A stretch of DNA of 64,000 nucleotides from JAGTRP01 sp035255045 (lineage in GTDB: Bacteria > Pseudomonadota > Gammaproteobacteria > Burkholderiales > Rhodocyclaceae), in the NCBI GenBank assembly GCA_035255045.1, contig DATFAA010000088.1:62001-126000 (forward strand), in the 5' to 3' direction. The notes beneath the pieces are model-generated. The model had not been told where the DNA came from. It did no database searches and saw only the letters and a program-made list of their open reading frames with translations. The translations under genes and the position numbers were made by a program. This document shows positions 21,312 to 29,878 of the stretch, in pieces. Position 1 is the stretch's first letter. Each line of letters starts with the position of its first letter.

Positions 21312-22160
21312 ATGGACCTCATCTTGATCAGCGGCCTTTCCGGCTCCGGCAAATCAGTGGCCCTCCACCTGCTGGAGGATGCCGGCTACTACTGCGTAGA
21401 CAACCTGCCGGTGGTCATGCTCACCCTGCTGGTGCGCATGCTGAACGAGGAAGGCATCCGCAAGGTGGCGGTGGCCATCGACGCCCGCTCCGGGGACGGC
21501 ATCGAGCTGCTGCCCGAGAAGCTGGAGGCCCTCGCCGACGACGGCATGAGCTACGCCTTCCTGTTCCTGGAGGCCAAGGAAGAGACCCTGCTCAAGCGCT
21601 ATTCGGAAAGCCGCCGCCGCCATCCCCTGGCGGTGGACAACCGCACCCTGGAGGAAGCCATCCGGGCCGAACGGGCGCGGCTGGAGCCCATCGCCGGCCT
21701 CGGCCACCGCATCGACACCAGCAACCTCAAGGCCAACGCCCTGCGCAGCTGGGTGAAGCAATTCACCGAAAACGAGCCGGGCCGGGGCCTGACCCTGCTT
21801 TTCGAGTCCTTCGGCTTCAAGCACGGCATCCCCCTCGACGCCGACCTGGTGTTCGACGTGCGCTGCCTGCCCAACCCCCACTACGAGCCGGCCCTGCAGC
21901 CCCTCACCGGCCTCGACCAGCCGGTCGTGGCCTTCCTGGAGGAGCAGCAGGAGGTGCGCCGCATGCGGGACGACATCCGGCGCTTCATCGCCGAATGGCT
22001 GCCCTGCTACATCCGCGACAACCGCAGCTACCTGACGGTAGCCATCGGCTGCACCGGCGGCCAGCACCGCTCGGTGTACTTCGCCGAATGGCTGGGGCAG
22101 CAGTTCCGGCCCAACGCCCGCGTCCTCGTCCGCCACCGGGCCCTGGCCGGGGCCGGCTGA
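21312..22160 (+). CDS. rapZ: RNase adapter protein RapZ (nucleotide-binding)
   Basis: 282-residue protein with an N-terminal P-loop, GLSGSGKS at residues 8-15, the VDNLPV motif and the C-terminal GCTGGQHRSVY signature. Its E. coli homologue delivers the GlmZ small RNA to RNase E to tune glucosamine-6-phosphate synthesis. The usual hprK/ptsN neighbours are absent; instead a NusG-II/Gx-transporter pair follows with overlapping starts. ATG 21312 removes a 15-residue non-homologous leader. A TATTAT at 21262-21267 could be the -10 box. Confidence 0.94.
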   Translation: MDLILISGLSGSGKSVALHLLEDAGYYCVDNLPVVMLTLLVRMLNEEGIRKVAVAIDARSGDGIELLPEKLEALADDGMSYAFLFLEAKEETLLKRYSESRRRHPLAVDNRTLEEAIRAERARLEPIAGLGHRIDTSNLKANALRSWVKQFTENEPGRGLTLLFESFGFKHGIPLDADLVFDVRCLPNPHYEPALQPLTGLDQPVVAFLEEQQEVRRMRDDIRRFIAEWLPCYIRDNRSYLTVAIGCTGGQHRSVYFAEWLGQQFRPNARVLVRHRALAGAG

Positions 22161-22534
22161 TGGCCTGGCTGTCCCTCTTCAGGGCCGGCGACTGGCTGGT
22201 GCTGCTGGCCGGAGGCGCCCTGGTGGGCGCCACGGTGCCGCTCCTGTGGCAGGGGGGCTTCGCCGACCGGGCCATCATCCGCCAGGGCGGCCAGGTCTTC
22301 GCCCAGGTTGATCTCCACGCCCGCCGCCAGGTTGAGGTCCCCGGCCCCCTGGGCACCACCCGCATCAGCATCGAGCCCGGCCGGGCCCGGGTCGTCTCCG
22401 ATCCCGGCCTGCGCCAGTACTGCGTGCGCCAGGGCTGGCTGTCCCGGCCCGGCCAGATCGCCATCTGCGCCCCCAACCGGGTAAGCCTGCAGATCGCCGG
22501 CCGCACCAAGGCCTATGACTCTCTCAGTTACTGA
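22160..22534 (+). CDS. NusG domain II-containing protein
   Basis: 124-residue protein: an N-terminal membrane helix (GDWLVLLAGGALVGATVPLL) followed by a small beta-rich domain ending in CAPNRVSLQIAG, typical of the PF07009 NusG domain-II family. Its ATG overlaps the rapZ TGA and it overlaps the next gene by 20 bases. This family commonly precedes a Gx transporter gene, as here, and has been linked to flavin/quinone or electron-transfer loci; the exact job is unknown. Confidence 0.85.
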   Translation: MAWLSLFRAGDWLVLLAGGALVGATVPLLWQGGFADRAIIRQGGQVFAQVDLHARRQVEVPGPLGTTRISIEPGRARVVSDPGLRQYCVRQGWLSRPGQIAICAPNRVSLQIAGRTKAYDSLSY

Positions 22535-23051
22535 ACTCGCGGTCAGCGATCAGGACCGCCGGGTCGCCCGCCTGGCGGCGGCCGCCGTCGGCCTCTCCCT
22601 GGTGGACGCCGCCATCCCCACCCCCCTGCCCGGGGTGAAGCCGGGCCTGGCCAATATCGTCACCCTCATCGTCCTCGCCCGCTACGGCTGGACCACGGCG
22701 GCCTGGGTCACGGGCCTGCGGGTGGTGGCCGGCAGCCTGCTCCTGGGCCAGTTCCTGGCGCCGGGCTTCTTCCTGTCCCTGACCGGGGCGGTGCTCAGCC
22801 TGGCCGTCCTCGCCGTCGCCCGCCACCTGCCCCGGCGCTGGTTCGGGCCGGTGAGCTGGAGCATCCTGGCGGCCTTCGCCCACATCGGCGGACAACTGCT
22901 GTTGGCCCGGCTGTGGCTCATCCCCCACGACGGGGTGTTTCTCCTGACCCCGGTGTTCGGAGGCGCAGCCCTTGTCTTCGGCACCATCAACGGGCTCATC
23001 GTCGCCCGCCTGCTCCACGAGCAGCAAACCACGGAAGCCTGCCATGCCTGA
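22515..23051 (+). CDS. Gx transporter family membrane protein
   Basis: 178-residue integral membrane protein with about five helices and the conserved start LVDAAIPTPLPGVKPGLANI plus FLSLTGAVLS, diagnostic of the PF07456 Gx-transporter family (older name heptaprenyl diphosphate synthase component I). It may transport a small vitamin-like or isoprenoid compound. It overlaps the NusG-II gene upstream and ubiX downstream by 8 bases. Confidence 0.85.
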   Translation: MTLSVTELAVSDQDRRVARLAAAAVGLSLVDAAIPTPLPGVKPGLANIVTLIVLARYGWTTAAWVTGLRVVAGSLLLGQFLAPGFFLSLTGAVLSLAVLAVARHLPRRWFGPVSWSILAAFAHIGGQLLLARLWLIPHDGVFLLTPVFGGAALVFGTINGLIVARLLHEQQTTEACHA

Positions 23052-23655
23052 TACCGTCTGCCTCGCCCTGACCGGAGCCTCCGGCATGCCCTACGGCCTG
23101 CGGCTCCTGGAATGCCTGCTCCAGGCCGGGGTCCGGGTCCAGCTCCTCTATTCCCAGGCGGCCCAGGTGGTGGCCAAGCAGGAGATGAGCCTGGAACTGC
23201 CCTCCCGCCCGGCCGAGGCCAGGAAGGCGCTCCTCGCCCTCTATCCGGCCCCGCCGGAAAAGCTGGAGGTGTATGGCCGGGAGGAGTGGTTCGCGCCGGT
23301 GGCCTCGGGCTCCAATCCGCCGGACGCCATGGTGGTCTGCCCCTGTTCCATGGGCACCCTGGCCGCCATCGCCCAGGGCCTGGCGGACAACCTGATCGAA
23401 CGCGCCGCCGACGTGGCAATCAAAGAAAGGCGCAAGCTGGTGCTGGTTCCCCGGGAGACGCCCCTGTCCACCATTCACCTGGAGAACATGCTGCGGCTGG
23501 CGCAAGCCGGTGCTGTCATCCTGCCGCCCAATCCCGGCTTCTATCACCATCCCAAGGATGTCGGCGACCTGGTGGATTTCGTCGTCGCCCGCATCCTGGA
23601 CCAACTGGGTGTGCCGCATGAATTGATGCGGCGCTGGGGCGACGCAGGGTCATAG
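23044..23655 (+). CDS. ubiX: Flavin prenyltransferase UbiX
   Basis: 203-residue flavoprotein that prenylates FMN to make the cofactor of the UbiD decarboxylase (ubiquinone synthesis). Motifs: LALTGASGMPYGLRLLE at the FMN site, VCPCSMGTLAAIAQGLADNL, and RKLVLVPRETPLSTIHLENM. The ATG overlaps the upstream stop, so it belongs to the rapZ-NusG-II-Gx run. No ubiD gene is in the window. Confidence 0.95.
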   Translation: MPDTVCLALTGASGMPYGLRLLECLLQAGVRVQLLYSQAAQVVAKQEMSLELPSRPAEARKALLALYPAPPEKLEVYGREEWFAPVASGSNPPDAMVVCPCSMGTLAAIAQGLADNLIERAADVAIKERRKLVLVPRETPLSTIHLENMLRLAQAGAVILPPNPGFYHHPKDVGDLVDFVVARILDQLGVPHELMRRWGDAGS

Positions 23656-23669
23656 ACTCAGGTACGCCA

Positions 23670-24296
23670 ATGGGCTTTTTCGATTTCCTGCGCCGGCGAC
23701 TTCGGCCGGAGCCTCTCGATCTTCCCGTTTTTCCCCTCAATACCGTCCTTTTCCCCGGCGGCCTCGTCACCCTAAAGCTCTTCGAGCAGCGCTACCTGGA
23801 CATGGCCGCCGCCTGCATGAAGGAGCAGAAGCCCTTCGGCGTCTGCCTGATCGCCGCCGGCAGCGAGACCGGCACCCCGGCCGAGCCCCATCCCACCGGC
23901 ACCCTGGCGGAGATCGCCGGCTGGGACGTGCCCCAGCTCGGCATCCTGGTGATCACGGCCCGGGGCGGGCAGCGCTTCCGCATCCTGGAAAAGCGCGTCG
24001 AGCCCGACCGGCTGCTGCGGGCCAGGGCGGTCCTCATTCCCGACAGCCACGACGTCCCGGTGCCGCCGGAAAGGTCCCGACTGCTGCCCATCCTGCGGCG
24101 CATTGTCAGCGACCTGGGCAGCGAGCGCATGCCCGGCCCCCACCATTTCGACGACGCCGAGTGGGTGGGCTGCCGCCTGACCGAAATCCTGCCGGTGCAG
24201 AATCTGGCCAAGCAGAAACTCCTGGAGCTGGACGATCCCCTGGTCCGCCTCGAAATTCTCGAAAAATACCTGGAGCAGCGCAATCTCCTTGGCTGA
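23670..24296 (+). CDS. LON peptidase substrate-binding domain protein
   Basis: 208 residues, essentially only the Lon N-terminal (LON/PUA-like) domain: LPVFPLNTVLFPGGLVTLKLFEQRY at the start and a helical C-terminal part; no AAA or protease domain. Such free-standing proteins are common in betaproteobacteria and their role is unknown. It begins 14 bases after ubiX and likely shares its transcript. Confidence 0.88.
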   Translation: MGFFDFLRRRLRPEPLDLPVFPLNTVLFPGGLVTLKLFEQRYLDMAAACMKEQKPFGVCLIAAGSETGTPAEPHPTGTLAEIAGWDVPQLGILVITARGGQRFRILEKRVEPDRLLRARAVLIPDSHDVPVPPERSRLLPILRRIVSDLGSERMPGPHHFDDAEWVGCRLTEILPVQNLAKQKLLELDDPLVRLEILEKYLEQRNLLG

Positions 24297-24373
24297 CGCC
24301 GAACTTGCCCTAGCCGCGACACCTGAAGCAGAATCCTCCCATACGAAAAAGAACCGGCGGGAGGTAACGAGAT

Positions 24374-26362
24374 ATGGCGCCTTTGCGGTCACCCGGGCGG
24401 ACGCGTGGCCTGTGCGCCGCCACCGGCCTGATGCTTTTCTTCCTCGGCGGAGCGGCCCAGGCGGCCGATGAGAAGCTGACCGGCCTGTCCATCGAGCAGC
24501 TCATGGACATGGAAGTGGTCTCGGCCTCCAAGTACGCCCAGCGCATCGCCGACGCCCCGGCATCGGTGACCGTCCTGCGGGCCACCGACATCCGCCGCTT
24601 CGGCTACCGCACCCTGGCCGACATCCTGCGCGGCGTGCGCGGCTTCTACGTTTCCTCCGACCATCAATACAGCTACATCGGCGTACGCGGCTTCTCGCCA
24701 CCCGGCGACTACAACACCCGCCTGCTGGTGCTGGTGGACGGCTACCGCATCAACGACAACGTCTACGACACCGGCGCCATCAGCGGCGAATTCCCCCTCG
24801 ACGTGGATCTCATCGACCGGGTGGAGATCGTGCGGGGCCCGAGTTCCTCGGTCTATGGCAGCAACGCCCTGTTCGGCGTGGTCAACGTCATCACCCGGCG
24901 GGGCCGCGACTTCGACGGCGGCGAAGCGGCCGCCGCCGTGTCCTCCCACCAGGGCCGGGAGGGGCGCGTGTCCTGGGGGAAGCACCTGGAATCCGGATTG
25001 GACGTGGTGCTGTCGGCCAACGGCCTGCGGGATCAGGGCGCCACCCTGCACTTTCCGGAATTCGATGCGGTGAACGGCGGCATGACCCGCAAGACCGACT
25101 TCGAGCAGCGGGGCCAGTTCCTGGCCAAGATGGAATACGGCGGCTGGAACCTGACCCTGATGCATTCCCGCCGGGACAAGGGCGCTCCCGGGGGAGCCTT
25201 CGGGACGGATTTCGACGACCGGGGAAACCACCTCATCGACAGCCAGGACAGCGTCAATCTGGGCTACTACGACACCCTGGAGAGCGGCACCGAGGCCAGC
25301 GCCCGGGTCTATGCCGGCAATTACCGCTACCGGGGCTACTACGTCTATTCCGAGGTGACCAACGAGGACGCCACCGAAGGCTCCTGGTGGGGCGGCGAGT
25401 TCCGCTTCGTCACCACCCTGGACAGGCACAAGCTGGTCTATGGCGGCGAGTACCAGCGCAACGAGCGCCAGGACCAGCGCAATTTCGACCAGGATCCCTA
25501 CCAGCTCTACCTGGATGACCGCCGCCACAGCTCCCGCCACGGCGTCTTCGTCCAGGACGACTTCTCCTTCGCCGAGCGCTGGGCCCTTTCGGCCGGGCTG
25601 CGCTACGACCACTCCACCAATGCCAGCGGCAACGTCAGCCCCCGTCTGGGACTCATCCACCAGCTGGATGGGAGCTCGGTGGCCAAGCTCCTCTACGGCA
25701 CCGCCTACCGCACTCCCAACGTCTACGAGCGCTACTACGCCTATCCGGGCCAGGTGGTCGCCAATCCGGGCCTGCGCTCCGAGCGCATCAAGACCTACGA
25801 GGCGGTGTGGGAAAAGGACATCGGCCAGGAACTGCACCTGATCGCCTCGGCCTATTACTACCGGCTGCAGAACTGGATCGTCCAGCAGTCTGACCCCCTC
25901 ACCGGCGGCGCCCCTTTCCAGTTCGCCAACCAGTCGCCGGTGTCGGCCCGGGGAGCCGAATTCGAGGCCGACCGCCAGTGGCGGGACGGTACCCGGCTAA
26001 GGGCGAGCTATACGGCCCAGTTCGGCAAGGAGCATATCGCGGGCAGCCTGAACCAGGCGCCGCGGCACCTGGTCAAGGCGAATCTGTCCACGCCGCTCTG
26101 GAACCCGAGTTGGCGGGCGAGCGCCGAGTACCAGTACACCAGCAGCCGGGCCACCCTGTTCGGCCGGGTCGGCGACAACCACCTGGTCAATGCCACTCTG
26201 CTCTATGCCCCATCCCTGCGCGGCCCTCAGGTTGCCTTCAGCCTCTACAACCTGCTCGACAAGCGTTACGCCGATCCCAACGTGGACACCGGACTCGCCA
26301 TCCGCGACCGGATTCCCCAGGATGGGCTCACTTGGCGCCTGAAGCTGACATTGCCTTTCTGA
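24374..26362 (+). CDS. TonB-dependent receptor
   Basis: 662-residue outer-membrane receptor. It has a signal peptide ending near AAQAAD, a TonB-box/N-terminal segment LSIEQLMDMEVVSASK, a plug domain ~55-165 (VRGFSPPGDYNTRLLVLVDG, EIVRGPSSSVYGSNALFGVV) and a 22-strand-type barrel ending in aromatic Phe (LKLTLPF). The LSIEQLMDMEV opening is typical of receptors paired with YfiR-type proteins and cell-surface signalling rather than classic siderophore uptake. GGGAGGTAA precedes the ATG. The next gene begins 4 bases after the stop. Confidence 0.92.
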   Translation: MAPLRSPGRTRGLCAATGLMLFFLGGAAQAADEKLTGLSIEQLMDMEVVSASKYAQRIADAPASVTVLRATDIRRFGYRTLADILRGVRGFYVSSDHQYSYIGVRGFSPPGDYNTRLLVLVDGYRINDNVYDTGAISGEFPLDVDLIDRVEIVRGPSSSVYGSNALFGVVNVITRRGRDFDGGEAAAAVSSHQGREGRVSWGKHLESGLDVVLSANGLRDQGATLHFPEFDAVNGGMTRKTDFEQRGQFLAKMEYGGWNLTLMHSRRDKGAPGGAFGTDFDDRGNHLIDSQDSVNLGYYDTLESGTEASARVYAGNYRYRGYYVYSEVTNEDATEGSWWGGEFRFVTTLDRHKLVYGGEYQRNERQDQRNFDQDPYQLYLDDRRHSSRHGVFVQDDFSFAERWALSAGLRYDHSTNASGNVSPRLGLIHQLDGSSVAKLLYGTAYRTPNVYERYYAYPGQVVANPGLRSERIKTYEAVWEKDIGQELHLIASAYYYRLQNWIVQQSDPLTGGAPFQFANQSPVSARGAEFEADRQWRDGTRLRASYTAQFGKEHIAGSLNQAPRHLVKANLSTPLWNPSWRASAEYQYTSSRATLFGRVGDNHLVNATLLYAPSLRGPQVAFSLYNLLDKRYADPNVDTGLAIRDRIPQDGLTWRLKLTLPF

Positions 26363-26366
26363 CCCG

Positions 26367-26909
26367 ATGTTCCACCGTTTCCTGACCCCTTCGGCCCTGG
26401 CGCTCTTCTTTACGGGCGCGGCCAACGCCCTGTGGGCCGCGCCTCCCGTTTCGGAACCGGTGGTCAAGGCCGCCTTCGTCTACAACTTCGCCAAGTATGT
26501 GGAGTGGCCGGGGGATACCTTCCCCAGCCTGCAGGCCCCTATCCGGCTCTGCCTCTACGGCAATCGGGACCCCTTTCTGGCTGCCCTGGCGGAGATGGAC
26601 GGCAAGGTCGCCCAGAACCGCCCGATCCGGGTGGAGAAGGTGGCCCAGCACAGCGATTTCCAGGGCTGCCAGATCCTGGCGGTGGCGGAAAGCGAGCGCC
26701 GCCAGTTCGCCGAGACCCTCGATGCCGCCCAGAGCCTGGCCACCCTGATCGTCGGCGAGTGGGAGGGTTTCGCCGGCGCCGGGGGCGCCATCGGCCTGGT
26801 GGTGGATGACGAGCGGGTGCAGTTCGAGGTCAACCTGGCGGCATTGCGCCGCTACAACATCAAACTGAGTTCCCAGTTGCTAAAGCTGGCTCGGAAGGTC
26901 TACCGCTAG
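26367..26909 (+). CDS. YfiR family periplasmic protein (DUF4154)
   Basis: 180-residue protein with a signal peptide (cut near LWAAPP) and the YfiR pattern VVKAAFVYNFAKYVEWP near the mature N-terminus; FEVNLAALRRYNIKLSSQLL closes it. In Pseudomonas YfiR is a periplasmic repressor of the CHASE8-containing diguanylate cyclase YfiN. Here it follows a TonB receptor by 4 bases and its 3' end overlaps by 50 bases the end of a convergent CHASE8-GGDEF-EAL gene. Two of the four Cys-like positions used for redox control in Pseudomonas are visible (C53-type LCLYG and GCQIL). Confidence 0.88.
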   Translation: MFHRFLTPSALALFFTGAANALWAAPPVSEPVVKAAFVYNFAKYVEWPGDTFPSLQAPIRLCLYGNRDPFLAALAEMDGKVAQNRPIRVEKVAQHSDFQGCQILAVAESERRQFAETLDAAQSLATLIVGEWEGFAGAGGAIGLVVDDERVQFEVNLAALRRYNIKLSSQLLKLARKVYR

Positions 26910-28770
26910 GCGCCGCCAGGAAGGCCTCCAGCTGCGCCGCCGACAGCGGGCGGCTCATCAGGTAGCCCTGGCCGAGGTCGCAGCCCATGCCCTGGAGGCG
27001 GGCATACTGCTCCTGGGTCTCCACCCCTTCCGCCACCACTTCCAGGCCCAGGGCATGGGACATGGCGATGACGGCCGCGACGATGGCGGCGTCGTCCTTG
27101 TCCACGGTGAGGTCGGTGACGAAGCTGCGGTCAACCTTGAGGCGGTTGATGGGGAAGCGCTTGAGGTAGCTCATCGACGAATAGCCGGTGCCGAAATCGT
27201 CCACCGCCAGCTTGAAGCCGGCTTCGCTCAGCTGGTGCAGGATGGAGGCGCTGGCGGCGGTGTTGCGCATCAGGGCGCTCTCGGTGATTTCCAGCTCCAG
27301 GACGGAGGGATCGAGGCCGGCACCGGTGACCGCGGCGAAGACGTCCTGCAGCAGGGTCGGGGTATCGAACTGGCGGGCCGACAGGTTAACCGCCATGCGC
27401 AGGGGCGGCAGGCCTGCATCGATCCAGCGCCGGGCCTGGGCACAGGCTTCCCGCAGGACCCACTGGCCAATGGGAATGATGAGGCCGCTTTCCTCCGCCA
27501 CCGGGATGAAGTGGTCCGGGCCGATCATGCCGCGGCCCTCCTCGTTCCAGCGCAGCAGGGCTTCGATGCCGAGCACCCGGCCCGTCTGGAGGTCCACCTG
27601 GGGCTGGTAGTGGAGGAGGAATTCCCGCTTTTCCAGGGCCCGGCGCAGCCGGGATTCCAGGGACAGGCGCTGCTGGGCCTGCTCGTTCATGGCCGGGGTG
27701 AAGAATTCGATCACCCCCTTGCCGCGCCCCTTCGCCGCATACAGGGCGGTATCGGCGTTACGGATCAGCTCGTGGGTGGTGGCGGCGTCGGCCGGCAGGA
27801 AGCTGACGCCGATACTGGCCGAGACGAAGACGTCCTCGCCGCCCAGGGTGAAGGGTGAGGCCAGGCAGCCGAGCAACTTGTTGCCGATGTGGGTCACCGC
27901 CTCCTGCCCGCCGACATGGGCCAGGATGACCGCGAACTCGTCGCCGCCGGTGCGGCAGACGATGTCGTTGCGGCGCAGGACGGCGCTGAAGCGCTGGGCC
28001 ACCATGGCCAGCAGGAGGTCGCCGCTCTGGTGCCCCAGGCTGTCATTGACCACCTTGAAGTTGTCCAGGTCGACGGCCAGCAGCGCCAGGCTGTCCCGGA
28101 AGGGCCCGATATGGGAAGCCGAGCGGGCCAGGCGCTCGTTGAAAGCGTGGCGGTTGGGAAGGCGGGTCACCGGATCGGTGTGGGCCAGGTATTGCAGCCG
28201 GGCCTCGGCCCGGATCACCGCCTTGCGCATCCGGGCGACCAGCAGCATGGCCAAGCCCAGGGCGCTGCCGCACACCAGCAGGGTGGTGGTGGCATAGCGC
28301 AGCAGCTGGCCATACAGGTTGTCCATGCTGGCCCGCAGGCGCACGGCGCCCACCTGCTGGCCATCGAAGTCGATGGAGTCCACCAGGTCGAGACCGTCGA
28401 TATGGAATTCGTAGCCGTGGCGAGGCCACGGACGTCCGCCGCCCGCGGCGGAGCCCCGCCGATAGGCTGCCAGCACCTCTCCCCTGGGGGTCACCAGCTC
28501 GGCTTCCCGGACGACAGGCAGAGCATTGAGGGAAGAAAGGGTCTTGCGGGCCGCCCCGGCATCGCCGAAGACCAGCGCCGAGGCGCCGCTGTCGCCGATG
28601 ACCCGGGCCTGGGTCAGCATCTCGTCGAGGAGGCCGGAACGCAGGGAGAAGAACTGGAGGGCGATTAGCACCACGCTCGCCACCAGCACGGCGGCGCCGG
28701 CCACGGTGACATTAAGCGTTGTGACCTTGGCGGTCAGGTCGTAGCTGCCCAGATTCTTTTCTTCCGACAT
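26860..28770 (-). CDS. CHASE8-type sensor diguanylate cyclase/phosphodiesterase (GGDEF-EAL)
   Basis: 636-residue inner-membrane c-di-GMP enzyme. Order: TM1 ~17-41, a periplasmic CHASE8-like sensor ~42-157, TM2 ~158-178, a GGDEF domain with intact GGDEF at 275-279 and an RRND inhibitory site 5 residues before it, then an EAL domain starting E403-A-L with DDFGTGYSS and the other metal residues present. Both activities look possible. ATG 28770 is chosen; the open frame continues upstream but would run through the tRNA-Gly gene. The CHASE8 sensor is the YfiN type, and a YfiR gene lies convergent at its 3' end. Confidence 0.92.
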   Translation of the reverse strand: MSEEKNLGSYDLTAKVTTLNVTVAGAAVLVASVVLIALQFFSLRSGLLDEMLTQARVIGDSGASALVFGDAGAARKTLSSLNALPVVREAELVTPRGEVLAAYRRGSAAGGGRPWPRHGYEFHIDGLDLVDSIDFDGQQVGAVRLRASMDNLYGQLLRYATTTLLVCGSALGLAMLLVARMRKAVIRAEARLQYLAHTDPVTRLPNRHAFNERLARSASHIGPFRDSLALLAVDLDNFKVVNDSLGHQSGDLLLAMVAQRFSAVLRRNDIVCRTGGDEFAVILAHVGGQEAVTHIGNKLLGCLASPFTLGGEDVFVSASIGVSFLPADAATTHELIRNADTALYAAKGRGKGVIEFFTPAMNEQAQQRLSLESRLRRALEKREFLLHYQPQVDLQTGRVLGIEALLRWNEEGRGMIGPDHFIPVAEESGLIIPIGQWVLREACAQARRWIDAGLPPLRMAVNLSARQFDTPTLLQDVFAAVTGAGLDPSVLELEITESALMRNTAASASILHQLSEAGFKLAVDDFGTGYSSMSYLKRFPINRLKVDRSFVTDLTVDKDDAAIVAAVIAMSHALGLEVVAEGVETQEQYARLQGMGCDLGQGYLMSRPLSAAQLEAFLAAPSGRPSEPALATGNSV

Positions 28771-28808
28771 TCTCGGCGTCCTGGGCCACCCGGCATAGTG
28801 TTGTTCTG

Positions 28809-28882
28809 TGGAGCGGGCGAAGGGAATCGAACCCTCTTCATTAGCTTGGGAAGCTAAGGTAATACCATTATACGACGCCCGC
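28809..28882 (-). tRNA. tRNA-Gly (anticodon CCC)
   Basis: Read on the - strand: 7-bp acceptor stem GCGGGCG/CGCCCGC, D-arm with AATGGT, anticodon stem TTAGC/GCTAA around loop TTCCCAA (anticodon CCC), and T-arm GAGGG-TTCGATT-CCCTT. The discriminator base is T and the 3' CCA is encoded. It reads GGG codons. It lies 38 bases upstream of the GGDEF-EAL gene on the same strand; no duplicated tRNA end suggesting an integrated element was seen. Confidence 0.95.
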
Positions 28883-28925
28883 ATCACGCCAATGTGTCAC
28901 ATTCTAAGCGGAGATGCGGCTGCGT

Positions 28926-29141
28926 TCAATCCTTGCAGAGCGCGTCGTTGCGCCGTGCCGCGGACTTCGGGCCGGAAATCTTGGCGAGCGTGACTTCCGG
29001 CGAAGCTTTCAGAATCAGTTCCGGGGACAGCTGCTGGGAAACCGGCCGGTTCACCCCCTGCTCTTCCGACCCGGACGCGCTGGGCGCTGGCTGGCGGGCG
29101 AACAGGGCGACGATGAAGGCAAACAGCGCAGTGGTTTTCAT
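28926..29141 (-). CDS. Small secreted hypothetical protein
   Basis: 71-residue frame with ATG at 29141 and GGAGA 8 bases upstream. A hydrophobic leader (MKTTALFAFIVALFA) is followed by a polar, Ser/Pro-rich tail without Cys pairs except near the end (ALCKD). No family is recognised. The signal peptide and ribosome site support it being real, but it is short. Confidence 0.5.
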   Translation of the reverse strand: MKTTALFAFIVALFARQPAPSASGSEEQGVNRPVSQQLSPELILKASPEVTLAKISGPKSAARRNDALCKD

Positions 29142-29258
29142 TGCCGTAATCTCCGGCAGGCTTGGCAACTTAATGTGCGCCCTTAGCAGCCCGGCGTCGA
29201 TACGGCAAACCCCTGATAACCCGGCCCTTCCCGCTCTACGGATTAGACAGAAAAGGGC

Positions 29259-29813
29259 TCAGGCGTCGGCCAGATGCCGGTAACGCCCACCATGGAAAAT
29301 CAGGGGCGGCAGGTCGGGGACCTGGTCGAGGCGTTCCACCTGGGAGACGAAGATGAGGTGATCGCCCCCCGGATACTGGATGGCGTTCTTCACCTCCAAA
29401 CGGGCGCAGCAGCCTTCCAGGCGGGGCGCCCCACCCAGGCCGGGACGCCAGGCGAGACCGGCGAAGCGGTCCACCGGCCAGGTGGCGAAGCGGTTGGAGA
29501 TGTCCACCTGGTCGGCCGCCAGCACATTGATGCAGTGGTGGCTGGCCAGCCGGAAGGCCTCGGCGTTGTGGGAGGACTTGGCCAGGCTCCACAGCACCAG
29601 CGGCGGCTCCAGGGAGACCGCGGCGAAGGAATTGACGGTCAGGCCGATGGGATGGCCATCCTGGTCCACCGCCGTGACCACGGCGACGCCGGTGGCGTAG
29701 CGGCCCAGGGCATTGCGCAGGGTGCGGCTGTCGAACGGAGGGGCTGGGTTGCTGCCATCGGCCTGCATGGCCGGCTGCGCCATGCGGTCGGTTGAGGATT
29801 GGGACATCGGCAA
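29259..29813 (-). CDS. Flavin reductase family protein
   Basis: 184-residue FMN-binding split-barrel protein (PF01613 type). It has the RYATGVAVVTAVD start and the FMN-binding stretch IGLTVNSFAAVSLEPPLVLWSL, later HHCINVLAADQ and the C-terminal FHGGRYR. It probably supplies reduced flavin to a monooxygenase or acts on its own; no monooxygenase partner is next to it. It is divergent from mutY across 65 bases. Confidence 0.9.
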   Translation of the reverse strand: MPMSQSSTDRMAQPAMQADGSNPAPPFDSRTLRNALGRYATGVAVVTAVDQDGHPIGLTVNSFAAVSLEPPLVLWSLAKSSHNAEAFRLASHHCINVLAADQVDISNRFATWPVDRFAGLAWRPGLGGAPRLEGCCARLEVKNAIQYPGGDHLIFVSQVERLDQVPDLPPLIFHGGRYRHLADA

Positions 29814-29878
29814 GGGCCTTGCGGCACACTGAAAGCGCGTATTATCGGCCTCCCCGCCGATACCTGTCGAGGCAGGCC

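Noticed and set aside
28771..28887. N-terminal extension of the GGDEF-EAL protein
   Set aside because: The extension would be translated from the tRNA-Gly gene; the ATG at 28770 gives a normal cytoplasmic N-terminus before TM1.
28809..29258. tRNA-Gly as an integration site for a mobile element
   Set aside because: No integrase, no repeated tRNA 3' end and no composition shift were seen beside it.
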